Positions 37,001-47,284 of a stretch of 64,000 nucleotides of DNA are shown one piece after another; the first letter of the stretch is position 1, and every line of letters starts with the position of its first letter. The notes below the pieces were generated by a model. The model did no database searches, was not told the origin of the DNA, and worked only from the letters and a program-made list of their open reading frames with translations. The position numbers and the translations under genes were made by a program. The DNA is from Pristionchus mayeri (lineage: Eukaryota > Nematoda > Chromadorea > Rhabditida > Neodiplogasteridae), in assembly GCA_036245805.1 (NCBI GenBank), contig BTRK01000002.1, forward strand, positions 17,539,067 through 17,603,066, written 5' to 3'.

Positions 37001-38058
37001 CCATGCCCGTGCTCAGCAGCCACGCATGTAAGTTGAGATCATTTGAGTGTGCATTTAAAAAAAAAACAGAGTAGTGACATCATAGCAGTGGAATAGGAAG
37101 TCACTGTTATGGCTGATCAATATTTATCCAATTGAGATGACAACAACGGTGGGAGTGGGCAAGGAAGGATGAAGTGCAGAAAATGCGACAAGTCCATCAG
37201 CTCGACCAAGTGAGTACGGTAGACTACGGTAAATTAGAAGGGAATCGATTTTCGAAATACTCAATGATGATCTATCCCTTGCAGTTTTGTGTATCTGAGA
37301 CAGCACATGCGAGTGCATTCGACCATCGAGGCGTACGCCTGCCCTCGCTGCTCGCAGTCCTTCCCCTTCATCACTACGGTACTATAGCACATATCGATTG
37401 GTTACTGTAGATCAGGAATTAATTTATGTATACAAATCTCAGGCCAAAAGGCACATCTCGAAATGCGCGAAGGGCGAAGAGATGATAGTGAATTCGCTGT
37501 TGGAGGCACAGGACCGACTCACCCTCGAGGAGTGCTTCCCTCACTACTCCCGAGAGGTACGATAGGAGGGATACTGTATGCCTTGGGGAATACTGTGGGT
37601 CTAGAGCTTTACGGTACATCCAGGTTGGAGTACGGTAGGTCAGAAACTCGTGTCTTTGCAGCTCCCGATCCCTGATGACCGACATGCGCGACTGCGCCTG
37701 CTGCAACGAGAGCATCCATGTGAGTTCAATGGGGACTACGGTATACATTGACTGAGCACTGTATCTCACTGGATTATACTGTATATCGATTGTGCAGGTG
37801 AGCGGATACGCGATGCACATCGTGAGGGATCATCTGGAGGAACGAGTGTGGAAGTGCGTCATGTGCGATGCACTCTTCGTCGATGAGGTCAGTTTTTGCC
37901 TTCGGATGACTGAATGAGTCGTCATCGTTGAGGCACAGCGAGTGGCGCACTTCGAAGAGAAGCATCCACAGTTCGAGATGGAGACTGGATTGGGAGGGAC
38001 TGAGATGAACATCATGGAAGATCACGAGGAGATCATCCATGGATTCTTCCCTCGATAG
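31091..38058 (+). CDS. C2H2 zinc-finger protein with N-terminal coiled coil
   Basis: This is a putative nuclear DNA- or RNA-binding protein. The N-terminus (MPHVSIPLRDFSSGSDPNRL) is followed by a charged helical region: MDTQTERRLREAGIQTEPRA, KDTEKRLKNVKEERNERIG and MALAEVKEERRREDEYN. After a large intron come NHNEWAAQMMRDLNGPA and MLHPREEEMGDGWTGRLR. Zinc-binding modules follow: MKCRKCDKSISSTN joined to FVYLRQHMRVH, then YACPRCSQSFPFITT joined to AKRHISKC, then CACCNESIH with GYAMHIVRDH, and WKCVMCDALFVDE joined to RVAHFEEKH. The end is EEIIHGFFPR. One join (37551-37660) does not keep frame with the obvious sites. A CR1/Jockey-like LINE occupies the intron 32155-36771 in the sense direction. 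Introns are rich in TACGGTA/TACCGTA. A poly(A) signal lies at 38263. The 5' exons are less certain than the zinc-finger part. Confidence 0.75.
32605..33629 (+). pseudogene. LINE ORF1-like protein, interrupted
   Basis: The start MTIDPELRTLFSQQQKSIDG leads into a helical N-terminal region. The frame continues through an in-frame TAG at about 32857, then MLLRIFQEIDNPDLTKLLSE. A one-base shift near 33042 moves to KCGRLTGSTRAYIRPDYTMD, then an RGG-like basic stretch (RGRSSNRGGRGRGNSS) and a Ser/Pro-rich tail. It presumably binds the element's RNA. No zinc knuckle was seen. Confidence 0.7.
33800..36487 (+). pseudogene. LINE ORF2: APE-type endonuclease and reverse transcriptase, one frameshift
   Basis: The first frame has the endonuclease with INCRSVLSKI, an Asn/Glu site in NLTETWASP, GDFNCKEIDW and the SLDHSVV block. 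The reverse transcriptase begins with RPISLTCSSSKVMEKIV and has HGFRPRRSCTSAL and AFIDFSRAFDSI with its catalytic Asp. Between about 35650 and 35695 the frame shifts by one. The other frame resumes with GVPQGSVLGPLLFSLYISDL and the catalytic box YADDAKLW. The C-terminal thumb region ends at 36487. The domain order fits the CR1/Jockey group. The 5' start is uncertain because the frame is open upstream of 33849. Confidence 0.88.
36726..36747 (+). repeat. (ATT)n 3' tail of the LINE
   Basis: Seven ATT units directly follow the LINE 3' UTR. Sequence after this returns to the zinc-finger intron (tacggtgtgtc) and its acceptor. Confidence 0.8.
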
Positions 38059-39261
38059 ATCGATTCCATTCGATTCATCCTTTTTCATCTTAATTTATTG
38101 TTCAAAGATCTCCCGTTTTATCGTGTTTGGTATTTTACTGCAGAATAATGTAGACGTCATAAATCGTTCAATTGTTTAATGATGATTATTTATTTCGAAT
38201 GTATAATTTTGAGAATCGTCTATATTGTCCTGTAAATTCGTTATGTAATTAGCTGAATTGCGAATAAAAAATTTTCGTACTGCACTTTGTGAGGACGTTT
38301 GGATATGGAGACTCACTCCATCTACTGTCCTCCTCATTCTCTCTCCTTATCCTCCTCTTTTTCAACTTGTGCATACACCCCCCTCTTCAGCCTCCTTTCT
38401 CGCACCTCTTCATCTCCTTTTGTATCCGTCAACTCTCGTACCCAAACCTACTCTGTGTAATCTGTCTCTTTGAGTTTGTTTCTTCCATCCCCGCTCGATC
38501 TTGCATACCGACGGAAATTGTTCAATATTCACTTGGCTCTCCATATCTAGAATTGCTTCAAGTCTTTATTGCATTCTCTTTTTCTTCTCTCTGTATCTAC
38601 AGTGGGAGTTCGATTCCTCCCAGACAAGAGCCATCTTGCCCTGTTCCATTGACCACATCCATCCCATCCCCCTCACCCTTCTCATCCCTTTCCGTCTATA
38701 CTCTCCCTCCTCCATTTATCCCTCTCCTCGAACGTGCGCGTTTCCCCTAAAAGTGCGCACGAATCGCGCGTACTCTTCCCTTTCCCGCCCTCATTGAATG
38801 GGAAGCAAACAGTCGCTAAGCGACGTCTTCTCCACCGAATTGATTCCTCGCTCATCCCTTCGACCTTCGCGTGAGATACTTCCACACGAAGGAGAAAGGA
38901 ACGAATCTCGTGACTTCATCTTCCTCATTTCTCGTTTGAATGAATCATTTGCCTCCTTTCTTCCCTCTCTTGACATTTTCATCCAATATTGACAAATTCA
39001 TTTGCCACCAAATGATCTAGCTCGAAGGGCGTTTGGCTATATGCCAGACACTTTCGCGCCTCGGCAACTCATTCAAACATCAGGGATCCCCCTCTATCTT
39101 CCTTCTTATTCCATCTCTTTCTTTTCCGACAAGAGTCAATTCTAAACCGTGTCTTCAATCGATCGCCAATCGATACTCCCTATCCAACCGTGTACACGAA
39201 TCGATAATCGTCGTTAGCAGCTCTCTCACTCTCTACTCCGCATTGGCGACTGCTATTCTCG
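38059..39261. other. 3' UTR of zinc-finger gene and upstream region of the next gene
   Basis: AATAAA at 38263-38268 is the likely poly(A) signal of the zinc-finger gene. From 38310 to 38800 the + strand is strongly pyrimidine-rich (CTCC/TTCC), but no spliced coding series was found. The rest is presumed promoter. Confidence 0.55.
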
Positions 39262-42200
39262 ATGGCCGAAGAATTATTGAATAAGCTTCCCGAGGCTCTG
39301 CTGGAACACACCCTCAACCTCAAGGTAACTATTATTTTTCATCTAGCTAAAAATATATTTGGGGAAAAAATAATAGAAGAATGTAAAGTCATAAAAATAC
39401 AGGACAGTACATGAGCTCACAAGGCAGTCATACATGAACTCAGCCAGGAATCGATTGCAGAAAGCCGCCCGTTCCCTCTTCGATGAGCAGATCAAACAGC
39501 AGATTCAGAACAACAAGGTTAGCAACAAGGCTATCTGATATACTGGTGGAATTATAACGTTTAAACGATTTTTTCAAAAATTCTACAGTAAGATCTAATC
39601 GATAATAATCCCAGCGCGAGGAGCAGGAGCGGAAGCAGCTCCTGCTGACGATGATGGCTGCGGACAAGAGGAGCCCCTCCGAGTTTCTCTACCTCATGAA
39701 TGTTAGTTTGCGGATGATGCCCTCATGTATTAGGTTGGTGCAAAAGTTTCTGACTATTTTCATGTTTGGGCATTTTGACCTCTCTCCGTTGATTTAATTT
39801 TGCCAATCGACTAATGATTTTTATTATTTTATGAGGGCTTGAGAATAGTTTTTAAATAACACTATACCGGGCCAATTCGATTGGTAACGATGGCTATATT
39901 CAAAGTCAGAGTCTTCATTGTCCGTATCTCGCCATACTTTTTAATTCTTCATAACTCCAAGGAGAAATACGAGAACGGCAAAAGTAAAGGACTATTTAAA
40001 AGCTCAATTCATGGGCATATTGCCACACCCTGTACCAATTCATACACACGAAATGCCCGCTTAAAATTTGAAGCAAAGTGCCAGAAAATTCTAATTGGAA
40101 ATTTCATACTTTGTGTTTGCTAGTACTGTATTCGCATAGATCACATCAGACATTCCAATTGTGGTTGTTTATATTCTACCTACCCATCTTAGTATACACT
40201 TACATTTGCAATTTAATTCATTCATCAATGAGCAAACGGGACATGTTGATACCGCGATTCTGCCAATTGGGATGTCGAAATAAGTATTTTCTACTGTGTA
40301 TTTCTACTCACTCGCAGTTAAGATCGGCTTTTTCACGCGTAACTGAACAAGCAACTCTTGCTCTACTACTGATATATTGGGCAAATTCAGTAGGTCACAA
40401 ATATTCGAAAAGTAGAGCTCAATCAAAAACAATGAAAAACGCCAATTTCCGGCATTTTCTCTTATAAAATTATTTTCGCCTGCTCAGGAAACACTAGATC
40501 CAATACAATTATATTACGAAAGTCCACTATTAGTGAGTTCACTGAAACTAAAGAGAAATTACAGACAATCGAAATATGCCAGCAGAAATAACGAAAAAAT
40601 AAATAGTCAGAAACTTTTGCACCAACCTAATAAATCGGTCTGGCACTATCATTCTGGGATCTGGTTTCATACGCCCTCAACAACTTTATGGTTCGCAAGA
40701 GTGACTCCTTCTCAGGAGACAATCGAGCACTCGACTGGTTGTTCTTCCTTCGACTGCGAGTGGGGAACGAGATGCTGGAGGATGAAGGGAATGCTGTTCC
40801 ATATCAGCAAACTGAAGGACGAGAAAAGACTCACTGTGAGTTCACGTAAACCTATGATATGCATCGTAACTCCATGAAAAGTCTCTTCTCAGCCGTCGGC
40901 GATGGTGACTCTGTGGAACAAGCAGCTCGAGTTGGAGATGCACACTGAGGCATGCGAAAAGATGAAGAAGGAGTGCGTCTGCCAGGTCTTTTGAGTCATG
41001 CCTTATCCTTTCTGATTATGGATGATTTAAAATCTTCTAATCCTTCGTAAAAACTCGTGGTAATTTTTTTCCATTTCAGACCTTGGACAATTACAAGTAC
41101 TTCTTCATGAAGTGCGTTTCCGACCTTCGAAAGGGAAGAATTGCCGCTTACCCGGTGAGATGAGCCCACATTTGTCCTCAAACACATATGAATGACAGGC
41201 AGGGAAGGAGCGGAATGAGATGGGTCCGAGCCACACTCTCTACCCAGTCTACGTCCACTTCAAGAAGGAACTGGAGAAGAGACAGCAAGAGGTAGAGATT
41301 GTAGACTAGAATACTGTGCAATTCGACATCTCCACTTTTCAGGATCAGTCGGGCGACAAGCAGAAGAGGAGCGCCTTCCATCTACTGGGCAAGATTATCA
41401 CCGTAGGTTTCTCTGCCCGATATGTTGCTATTCGAAATGATATTCGAAATAGAGACCTTCACGGTTCCCATAGGGGGGAGATAAGTGGTCTACAAGAAGA
41501 AGAGTTTTGTCCCAGGGCGATTACGGAGAAGCGGCGAGGGAAGCAGCGCAGGAGAGGGACAGGAAGATGAAGGAGGCAGCTGATCTGGCAGGGAAAGCAG
41601 TCGATGCTGCGGAGTCCGTGATGGGGAAGAAGTTGTCCGACTCACTCCATGAAGCAGCCATGAAGAGGGGAATCATTGGTGAGCAATTCGAAGAATAAAT
41701 TGGGTAAACTTTTCAAATCCGATAACCATATTGTACTTCACATTCATCCGGACATCTTGTTGATGAAAAGACGGTAAAAAGAGTTCTCATCTATCCCCTT
41801 TGTCTCTAATTATGTGCCTTAAATCTTGAATTTCAGGCGACGTTGACAATCTGCTGCGAGATATTGTGAAGGGGGAGGGCAAGGCAGTCGATGCCGATTC
41901 CTCCCTTCCTGGTAGTTCCTCCCCTCAACCACCGACGACGAAGGAGAAGACGGGCAAGTGCGACCATGGTCCCGTTAGGAAGTGCAATCACGCTGTGAGT
42001 TGAGAAGAACTTATGGACGTTCCATAATTCCTCTTCCTTCTTCATTCCTTCTTTACTTTCCTTCGAAACTGAACAATTTCAAGATATTGGAAATTAGTAA
42101 ATGGATGAGTGGGTTTGCAGTTCGACGAGAAGGAGGTGGATCTGCAGTTAGGAACGAGGGAGAGAATAGTGAAGACGAAGGGAAACACGAGAGAAGCGAG

Positions 42201-45090
42201 CAAGGTGATTACGAAGCATCTGCGAATATCTGACTCATCCTCTTCAGGAAACACTCGCGGTCCTTCGTTCTCGCATCGCTTCGATCATCGAGTCGAGAGG
42301 AGCAGAGAAGAGGCCGTCGAATCGAGTTGTCGTCAGAGTGATCACGATCACTGTCGATGGAGTCAGATGGACGGTCGCTTACAATGGCCAGTGGGGGAGG
42401 GGGGATTTCGAAGTGTAAATTCTATGGAAATATATCGGAAATGTTGAACGTGATTTCAGGTGAGATTCACAACCTCTACGACTTCGACTGCTTCACGGAC
42501 TGCGTCACGAAGCTGATGTTCGCTGTGAGTGCTCGTCGATGGAATCTGAATCCCTGTTGATGGAGATATAAAGATTCTCGAACAAAGTATAATCGATAAT
42601 CTCAGATGAACTTCTACAAGGACGTGCAAGTAGTTCTGTTCAACTTCGTTCCCGAGAAGGGAAGCGAGGGACTGGAGAGGATGGAGGGACTCATGAGAGA
42701 CCACGGAGTCCAGAATCTTGTCGTCGAGAACATCAACTATATTGTGAGCTTTGCCTAACTTTAGAATACGTAATTAAAATATTAAACAATAAAAATCTAA
42801 TTTCAGCCCAAATGGATGAAAGAGTCACTGTCCTCTCAACTCCTCAACAACTATAAGATGGTGCAGAAGAGGGCGAAGGATATCGCCGCGAAGCATGGAC
42901 CGAAGGAAGTCTGGTGGTCGGGATGCTACGTCAAGTTCAACGGGAAAGGTGAACAAGACAGAGATACCTTTTCAAGGCTAATCTTTCAATCTGCTATTTC
43001 GTGAAAATTTGCGCATAATGTTAGCAACATGATCCGTTCCTTCAGTGCACGAGCATGTCTGGAAGCAGCGACTCGCTTCCGATCGCACTTCTTTCGCCAA
43101 AATCGTATGTTGTCATCAACTTTCTCTTCTTATCATTAGAGAAGCGTAAATATGCAATTGCAGGTCGCTCATCACGGAATGAAGACACCTGAAGAGATGT
43201 TCGGTTACTCGAGAGGAACTCATGAGCTAACTGCGAGAGAGGTGAGCGAGTCTTCATTTAGGTGAAAAAAACGAATCTTCTACTGTGTATTCGAGCATGA
43301 TCCATTACAGTTGGTATTAAAATAATGAATAAATTGCAGAGACAAGCAGAGGAGCAGTTGAGGAAGATGAGGGAGGAGTACGAGTATCTCGCCAAGAGTC
43401 TCGCCCAGAGGGTATGAGAGTTTACTCGACAACAAAATTGAATTATTCAATCTCCAGAAAGTGCTCAAACACACTTCAACTCTCCCCGCGCAGAACAACG
43501 AAGCTCTCAATGCCCTCTCCAATAAGCTGCAGCAGATTCAGGTTTGTTCCCTTTTATGGTCTTTGAACTCATGCTGTGGAAAAAGTGGAAGGAGGAAAAT
43601 TGAGAAAATATTTCCCCCCTTGCTGCCATTTCTGTTCTAATAGAGCTAGAGACTTGAAATTTGGAATGGAGGTGGTAAAACCATTCAGGAACACTTGTAT
43701 TTCGTTAGGAGCCATACGATTGAGTTTGAGCTCCGCTATGCGTTTTCCACTATTTTCCTCCTTCGATATCGCAGGAGGAAAATAGTGGAAAACGCGTAGC
43801 GGATCTCAAACTCAATCTTATGGCTCCTAACGAAATATAAGTGTTCCTGAATGGTTTTGCCACCTCCGGTCCAAATTTCAAGTCTCTAGCTCTATTAGAA
43901 CAGAAATGGCAGCAAGGAGGAAAATATTTTCGGAATTTTCCTCCTTCGACTTTTTCCACGGCATCAATTATGAATTTTACAGCTGGATTCTGCGCAGTAT
44001 AAGCAACTAATCGATGGGATGGAGACGATGAAGAGCATGCAGGAAAAAGTTAGTAGACTTGGTCTTTTATCTCTGATCTACTCATCGAAAAGATCGCATT
44101 CTTTCACAATTATGAGTGTAAATATATGCATGAAAAGAAGCAGATTAAAGCAACTGAAAAGGAGCGAAAATAGCGGCATTTTGCAGCACGGCAGCAACTT
44201 CCTGCAGATGTTGGGTGGCTCTACGATGCAGTTCCAGTCGAAGGAAGCTCTCAAGATGCAGGCTACCAAATCCGTGAGATCTTCATCTCCATTTATCGGT
44301 TCTTATGATTCCCTGAAAGAAGAGACGAGCATTATTACAATTTCTCGTTGCAGTTCCCTGTTGACGCAAACGGTCTTCCGTACATTCCTGCTGAGCTCGT
44401 TGCGATGTGCTCGAAGACGACGATCCTCGGACAGTCATCATCGACAGCAACGAAGACCCCATCGAAGAGCATGACGAAGCAGCAGGCGACTGCTCAGGTG
44501 AGAATAGAAGGAAGACGGAATAAACGAGTTCAATATCAAAATTGCAGTCGTCGAAGGCAAAGGAGACTAACTTTGAGGCCATGCTAAATGGTCCCTCGTT
44601 GGATGACGTCAGTCCTTCGGTTGTGAGCGCTTACGAGGCATTCATTCAGAAATTGAATGATCTGAAGAAAACGAGTGAGATAAGTGCAATGGATGAAGAT
44701 GAGAGGAAGAGAAGGGGAGAAAGCAGCGCTGACACTGTCGTGAGTTTAAGAATAGATTGGTGGAACGAAAGACTGATTGGTTGAAGTAACCGTTTTTGAA
44801 AATCACAAATCATAGGAATCAACTCGGGAGGAAGAAGAAGACGAGGAAGAAGAACTTTTAGATGCAGGACAGCTAGAGGACGACGATGGGATCGAGTGGC
44901 TATCGGATGAAATGGGATGTGTACTCGAGACGGACTCGGTTAGTGTATGAACTGAATAGTTGACAACGCCTCTCAGCTCTCGATTATGTCTGAAATGAGA
45001 CCACTGCAGGAACTGGAAGAGAGCAACGACGGAACGATGGGATACCGAACAGAACCAGCTATGGATAATCATAAAAATAGAACTAATTAA
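39262..45090 (+). CDS. Large uncharacterised protein with coiled coils and acidic C-terminus
   Basis: I do not recognise the family. About 20 exons join almost entirely in phase 0. The start is MAEELLNKLPEALLEHTLNL, then RNRLQKAARSLFDEQIKQQI and EEQERKQLLLTMMAADKR. After a MITE-bearing intron come MLFHISKLKDEKRLT, LWNKQLELEMHTEACEKMKK, YPVYVHFKKELEKRQQE and AADLAGKAVDAAESVMGKK. The central globular-looking part has VVVRVITITVDGVRWTVAYN, DFEIHNLYDFDCFTDCVTKL, YKDVQVVLFNFVPEKGSEGL and GPKEVWWSGCYVKFNGK. A coiled coil follows (RQAEEQLRKMREEYEYLAKS), then a Ser/Thr/Lys-rich stretch, an acidic block (EEEEDEEEELLDAGQLEDDD) and the end MDNHKNRTN. No signal peptide or membrane segment was seen, and the acidic tail suggests a nuclear or chromatin role, which is inference only. 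The gene looks intact despite two transposon insertions in its introns. Confidence 0.75.
39730..40630. mobile_element. Non-autonomous mariner element (MITE)
   Basis: It is 901 bp, flanked by TA duplications (39728-39729 and 40631-40632). Both ends read TTAGGTTGGTGCAAAAGTTT and on through CTGACTATTT, the classical mariner terminus. There is no transposase frame inside. It sits in an intron of the large uncharacterised gene. The closest convincing acceptor is CTTCTCAG at 40715, about 85 bp beyond it. Confidence 0.9.
43571..43964. mobile_element. Foldback element (near-perfect palindrome, ~194-bp arms)
   Basis: 43571-43764 and 43771-43964 are reverse complements with few differences and an almost absent loop (centre TTCGATATCGCA). 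The outer ends read TGTGGAAAAAGTGGAAGGAGG on the left and its inverse on the right. It lies within the intron between the exon ending AGCAGATTCAG (43541) and the exon starting CTGGATTCTGCG (43982). A clear target duplication was not identified. Confidence 0.88.
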
Positions 45091-45325
45091 ATTCATAAAA
45101 ATCTTTGCAATATTCGTCAGTCTATTTCACTTATTTTTTAAAAATTTTCTTATGTTCATCCCTGGATTGTCATAATATTGATAATATTGATCACCGTGAA
45201 ATAAATATTGTTATAGAAAATTGTCGGAATATGCGCAGTAACATGTAACGAATAACAGACGGAATCAAGGAACATTTTTACAATATTTTCTGAATTTTTT
45301 TTATTTTTAAAAAGTAAAAGCTTTG

Positions 45326-45397
45326 TGCCTCATGCTGGAATCGAACCAGCGACCTTCTGTTTACTAGACAGACGCTCTGCCACTGAGCCAATGAGGC
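45326..45397 (-). tRNA. tRNA-Thr (anticodon AGT)
   Basis: It is 72 nt and folds as a complete cloverleaf: acceptor GCCTCAT/ATGAGGC, D-arm GGCTCAGTGGCAGAGC, anticodon stem TCTGT/ACAGA with loop CTAGTAA (anticodon AGT), and T-arm GCTGG-TTCGAAT-CCAGC. TTCGAAT supplies the B box. No intron. It looks functional. It lies in the 3' spacer between the large gene and the transthyretin-like gene. Confidence 0.95.
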
Positions 45398-45471
45398 AGA
45401 TCGCGGCATCCCGCATAGAATTTCTTTCCAATCACATGTCAGCGTTCAAGTCCCGAAAAAGCTTCATCAAT

Positions 45472-46093
45472 TCAGTTCAGCTTGATACAATTGATTTTAG
45501 AATCATTAAACTTCACGTTCAGTTCGAATCGCCCGAGATCATAAGGTGGCTTCTTAGTATCAGGAGTGGAGACATGCTTGAAGGGCACTTCGATCTCCGG
45601 TTCTTGTTCCCAGCAGTTCTGAAGATACCAAAGGTCAACGAATACTGAAGGGATCAACCATTCTGTTGCAAGTGTGGAAGATCTGGACGCCCGCCTTACT
45701 CATAACTCGGCTCACGATCTGAATTTTCCAACTTTCACTCTGGCAGGTGAGTTCGAAGAGTGTAAAACGAACTCCATCGTAAGCAGCAGTGTACTTTGAG
45801 GAGGAGACTTTGTATGTACCATTTGAAGTTAACCTACTCTCGTCCAGTTGTTTCTTTCCGACCACTGAAGATCCTGCCATTAGATATACAAAGATCAAAG
45901 ATCACTCGCCCAATCGGAGTCTGCCCACGAGGTACGGCTTTCCTTTGCAGAGGAGTCGAGCAGTAACGGTCGTGCTCTATTAACGATATAAAAAATGTTA
46001 ATTTCAAACGATAAATCTCACCAAGTCATCTCTTTTGAGTGGATTCGCAGTAATGATCGAGATAAGGATGAGATAGATGGGGAGAAAGATCAT
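45472..46093 (-). CDS. Transthyretin-like (TTR) family secreted protein
   Basis: This is a nematode-specific secreted beta-sandwich protein. Exon 1 (46022-46093) encodes the signal peptide MIFLPIYLILISIITANP. Exon 2 gives TTVTARLLCKGKPYLVGRLR, the conserved first strand with the CKGKP motif of TTR-like proteins. Then come QLDESRLTSNGTYKVSSSKY (the position of the family's TDSNGxF block), IFHTCN (family YHDC), NCWEQEPEIEVPFKHV and PPYDLGRFELNVKF (family YDLGxxxL), ending KINCIKLN. The join after ...RLGE is out of frame by one with the available donor and acceptor, and the region near 45700-45740 is hard to splice. So the gene may be mis-assembled here or slightly damaged. A nearly identical DNA strand direction and tight spacing place it between two tRNA genes. 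Confidence 0.72.
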
Positions 46094-46286
46094 CAAGTGG
46101 AATATCGAGTGGAAGAGAGAAGAGAGTGAAGCATAAACTGTAGTCGATGTATACAGTTCAATGGTGTATGAGAGAGATGAGTCACTCTCGACAATTGTAA
46201 AGATTGCCGAATACGATAAGCGCCCTAAGAGTGCTAAAGGATAGAACCGCTGATTGGCAGCGTGCTTTAGTAAAACCAAAGAACAT

Positions 46287-46359
46287 GGCGGCGTGGCGCA
46301 ATGGATAACGCGTCTGCCTACGGAGCAGATGATTGTAGGTTCGATCCCTACCGTGGTCG
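46287..46359 (+). tRNA. tRNA-Arg (anticodon ACG), one acceptor-stem mismatch
   Basis: It is 73 nt: acceptor GGCGGCG/CGTGGTC, D-arm GGCGCAATGGATAACGC, anticodon stem TCTGC/GCAGA with loop CTACGGA (anticodon ACG), and T-arm GTAGG-TTCGATC-CCTAC. The acceptor pairs except for one G-G opposition and two G-U pairs. It may be functional or slightly decayed. Confidence 0.88.
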
Positions 46360-47284
46360 TAACTTTGCATTAATTTTCTGTTTTTACTTCAAGTGGTAGC
46401 TTCAAGTGGTCAAGGATTTTGTGCAAGTACTTGAGAAGCTATCAAAATGACGATTTGTTAATGAAAAAATGAAGTTCAACAAATGCTGCTCCAATTTGAA
46501 TACAAATTGCATGTCTCAATAACACACCGAAATGACTCGTTCGATTAATCTCCCATTCTTTGCCCTTTCCTCAAATGCGGTCGCTTCTCGTCTTCCTCTT
46601 CTTTCTTCTCCCCTCATCGAGTCCATCGAAGCCGCTGCGATTCCGTACAAGTACATCATCATTCCGTGGAGATCAAAGATCAGCCTCTTGCAGCCGATCC
46701 CTACACGCTGTGTCCGGTGGCCAGCCTCATTTACTGTGGGTTGCACTTGAATTGTTTAGATACCTGCCTAATTAAGGGAGACCAAAGCGCGTGGCCAGTC
46801 TCGCCCACATCACTATTTCCACAGTGAACAACACCCTCAAAGAGGAGCACAAGGCCTACGATGTTTCCTTCGCATCTGTTGAGTATGTGAGTGACACTAG
46901 ATTTTCAGAGTCTATTGAAGACCCACAATAAGGGACAATCGTAATTGATGATAATCGCAGCTGTAGCGATTGATTTAGGGTCGTACGTGCGTTTTGACAC
47001 TGGAGTTATCACTTCTGTCGTAAACTCCATACGTGATAACTGAAGTTTGACTCATTAGGTATCAGCTTTATCCTGGGCGGGAATGGCTTACAATGGTATC
47101 AACGAGAATCAGGTTGATCGTAGACGATCACAACAAACAAACAGTAAAAATGGTCTGGAGAAAACGCAACATCAAAATGTCGAGGGAAGAGAGGAAAAAG
47201 GGGAGGGGACGGAAGTCGATGGCACAGATGGTACAAGAGAACAAGTTAAAAGAGAGATGAGAAAGAGAAGGTAGGGGACAATGG
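46360..47284. other. Region with a possible small or fragmentary gene
   Basis: On the + strand MRSLLVFLFFLLPSSSP at about 46575 looks like a signal peptide. Nearby blocks (VEIKDQPLAADPYTLCPVAS; KRVASLAHITISTVNNTLKE, ending at a GTGAGT donor at 46887) look coding, but frames do not join convincingly. I cannot assign a family; it may be a gene fragment. The remaining sequence to 47284 has nothing I can support. Confidence 0.3.

Noticed and set aside
38289..38797. Two long overlapping plus-strand frames
   Set aside because: They arise from a pyrimidine-rich tract that yields Ser/Pro/Leu-rich translation in two frames at once; no start context or domain.
43576..43959. Two similar 69-residue frames on opposite strands
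   Set aside because: They are the same sequence read from both arms of the foldback palindrome, not genes.
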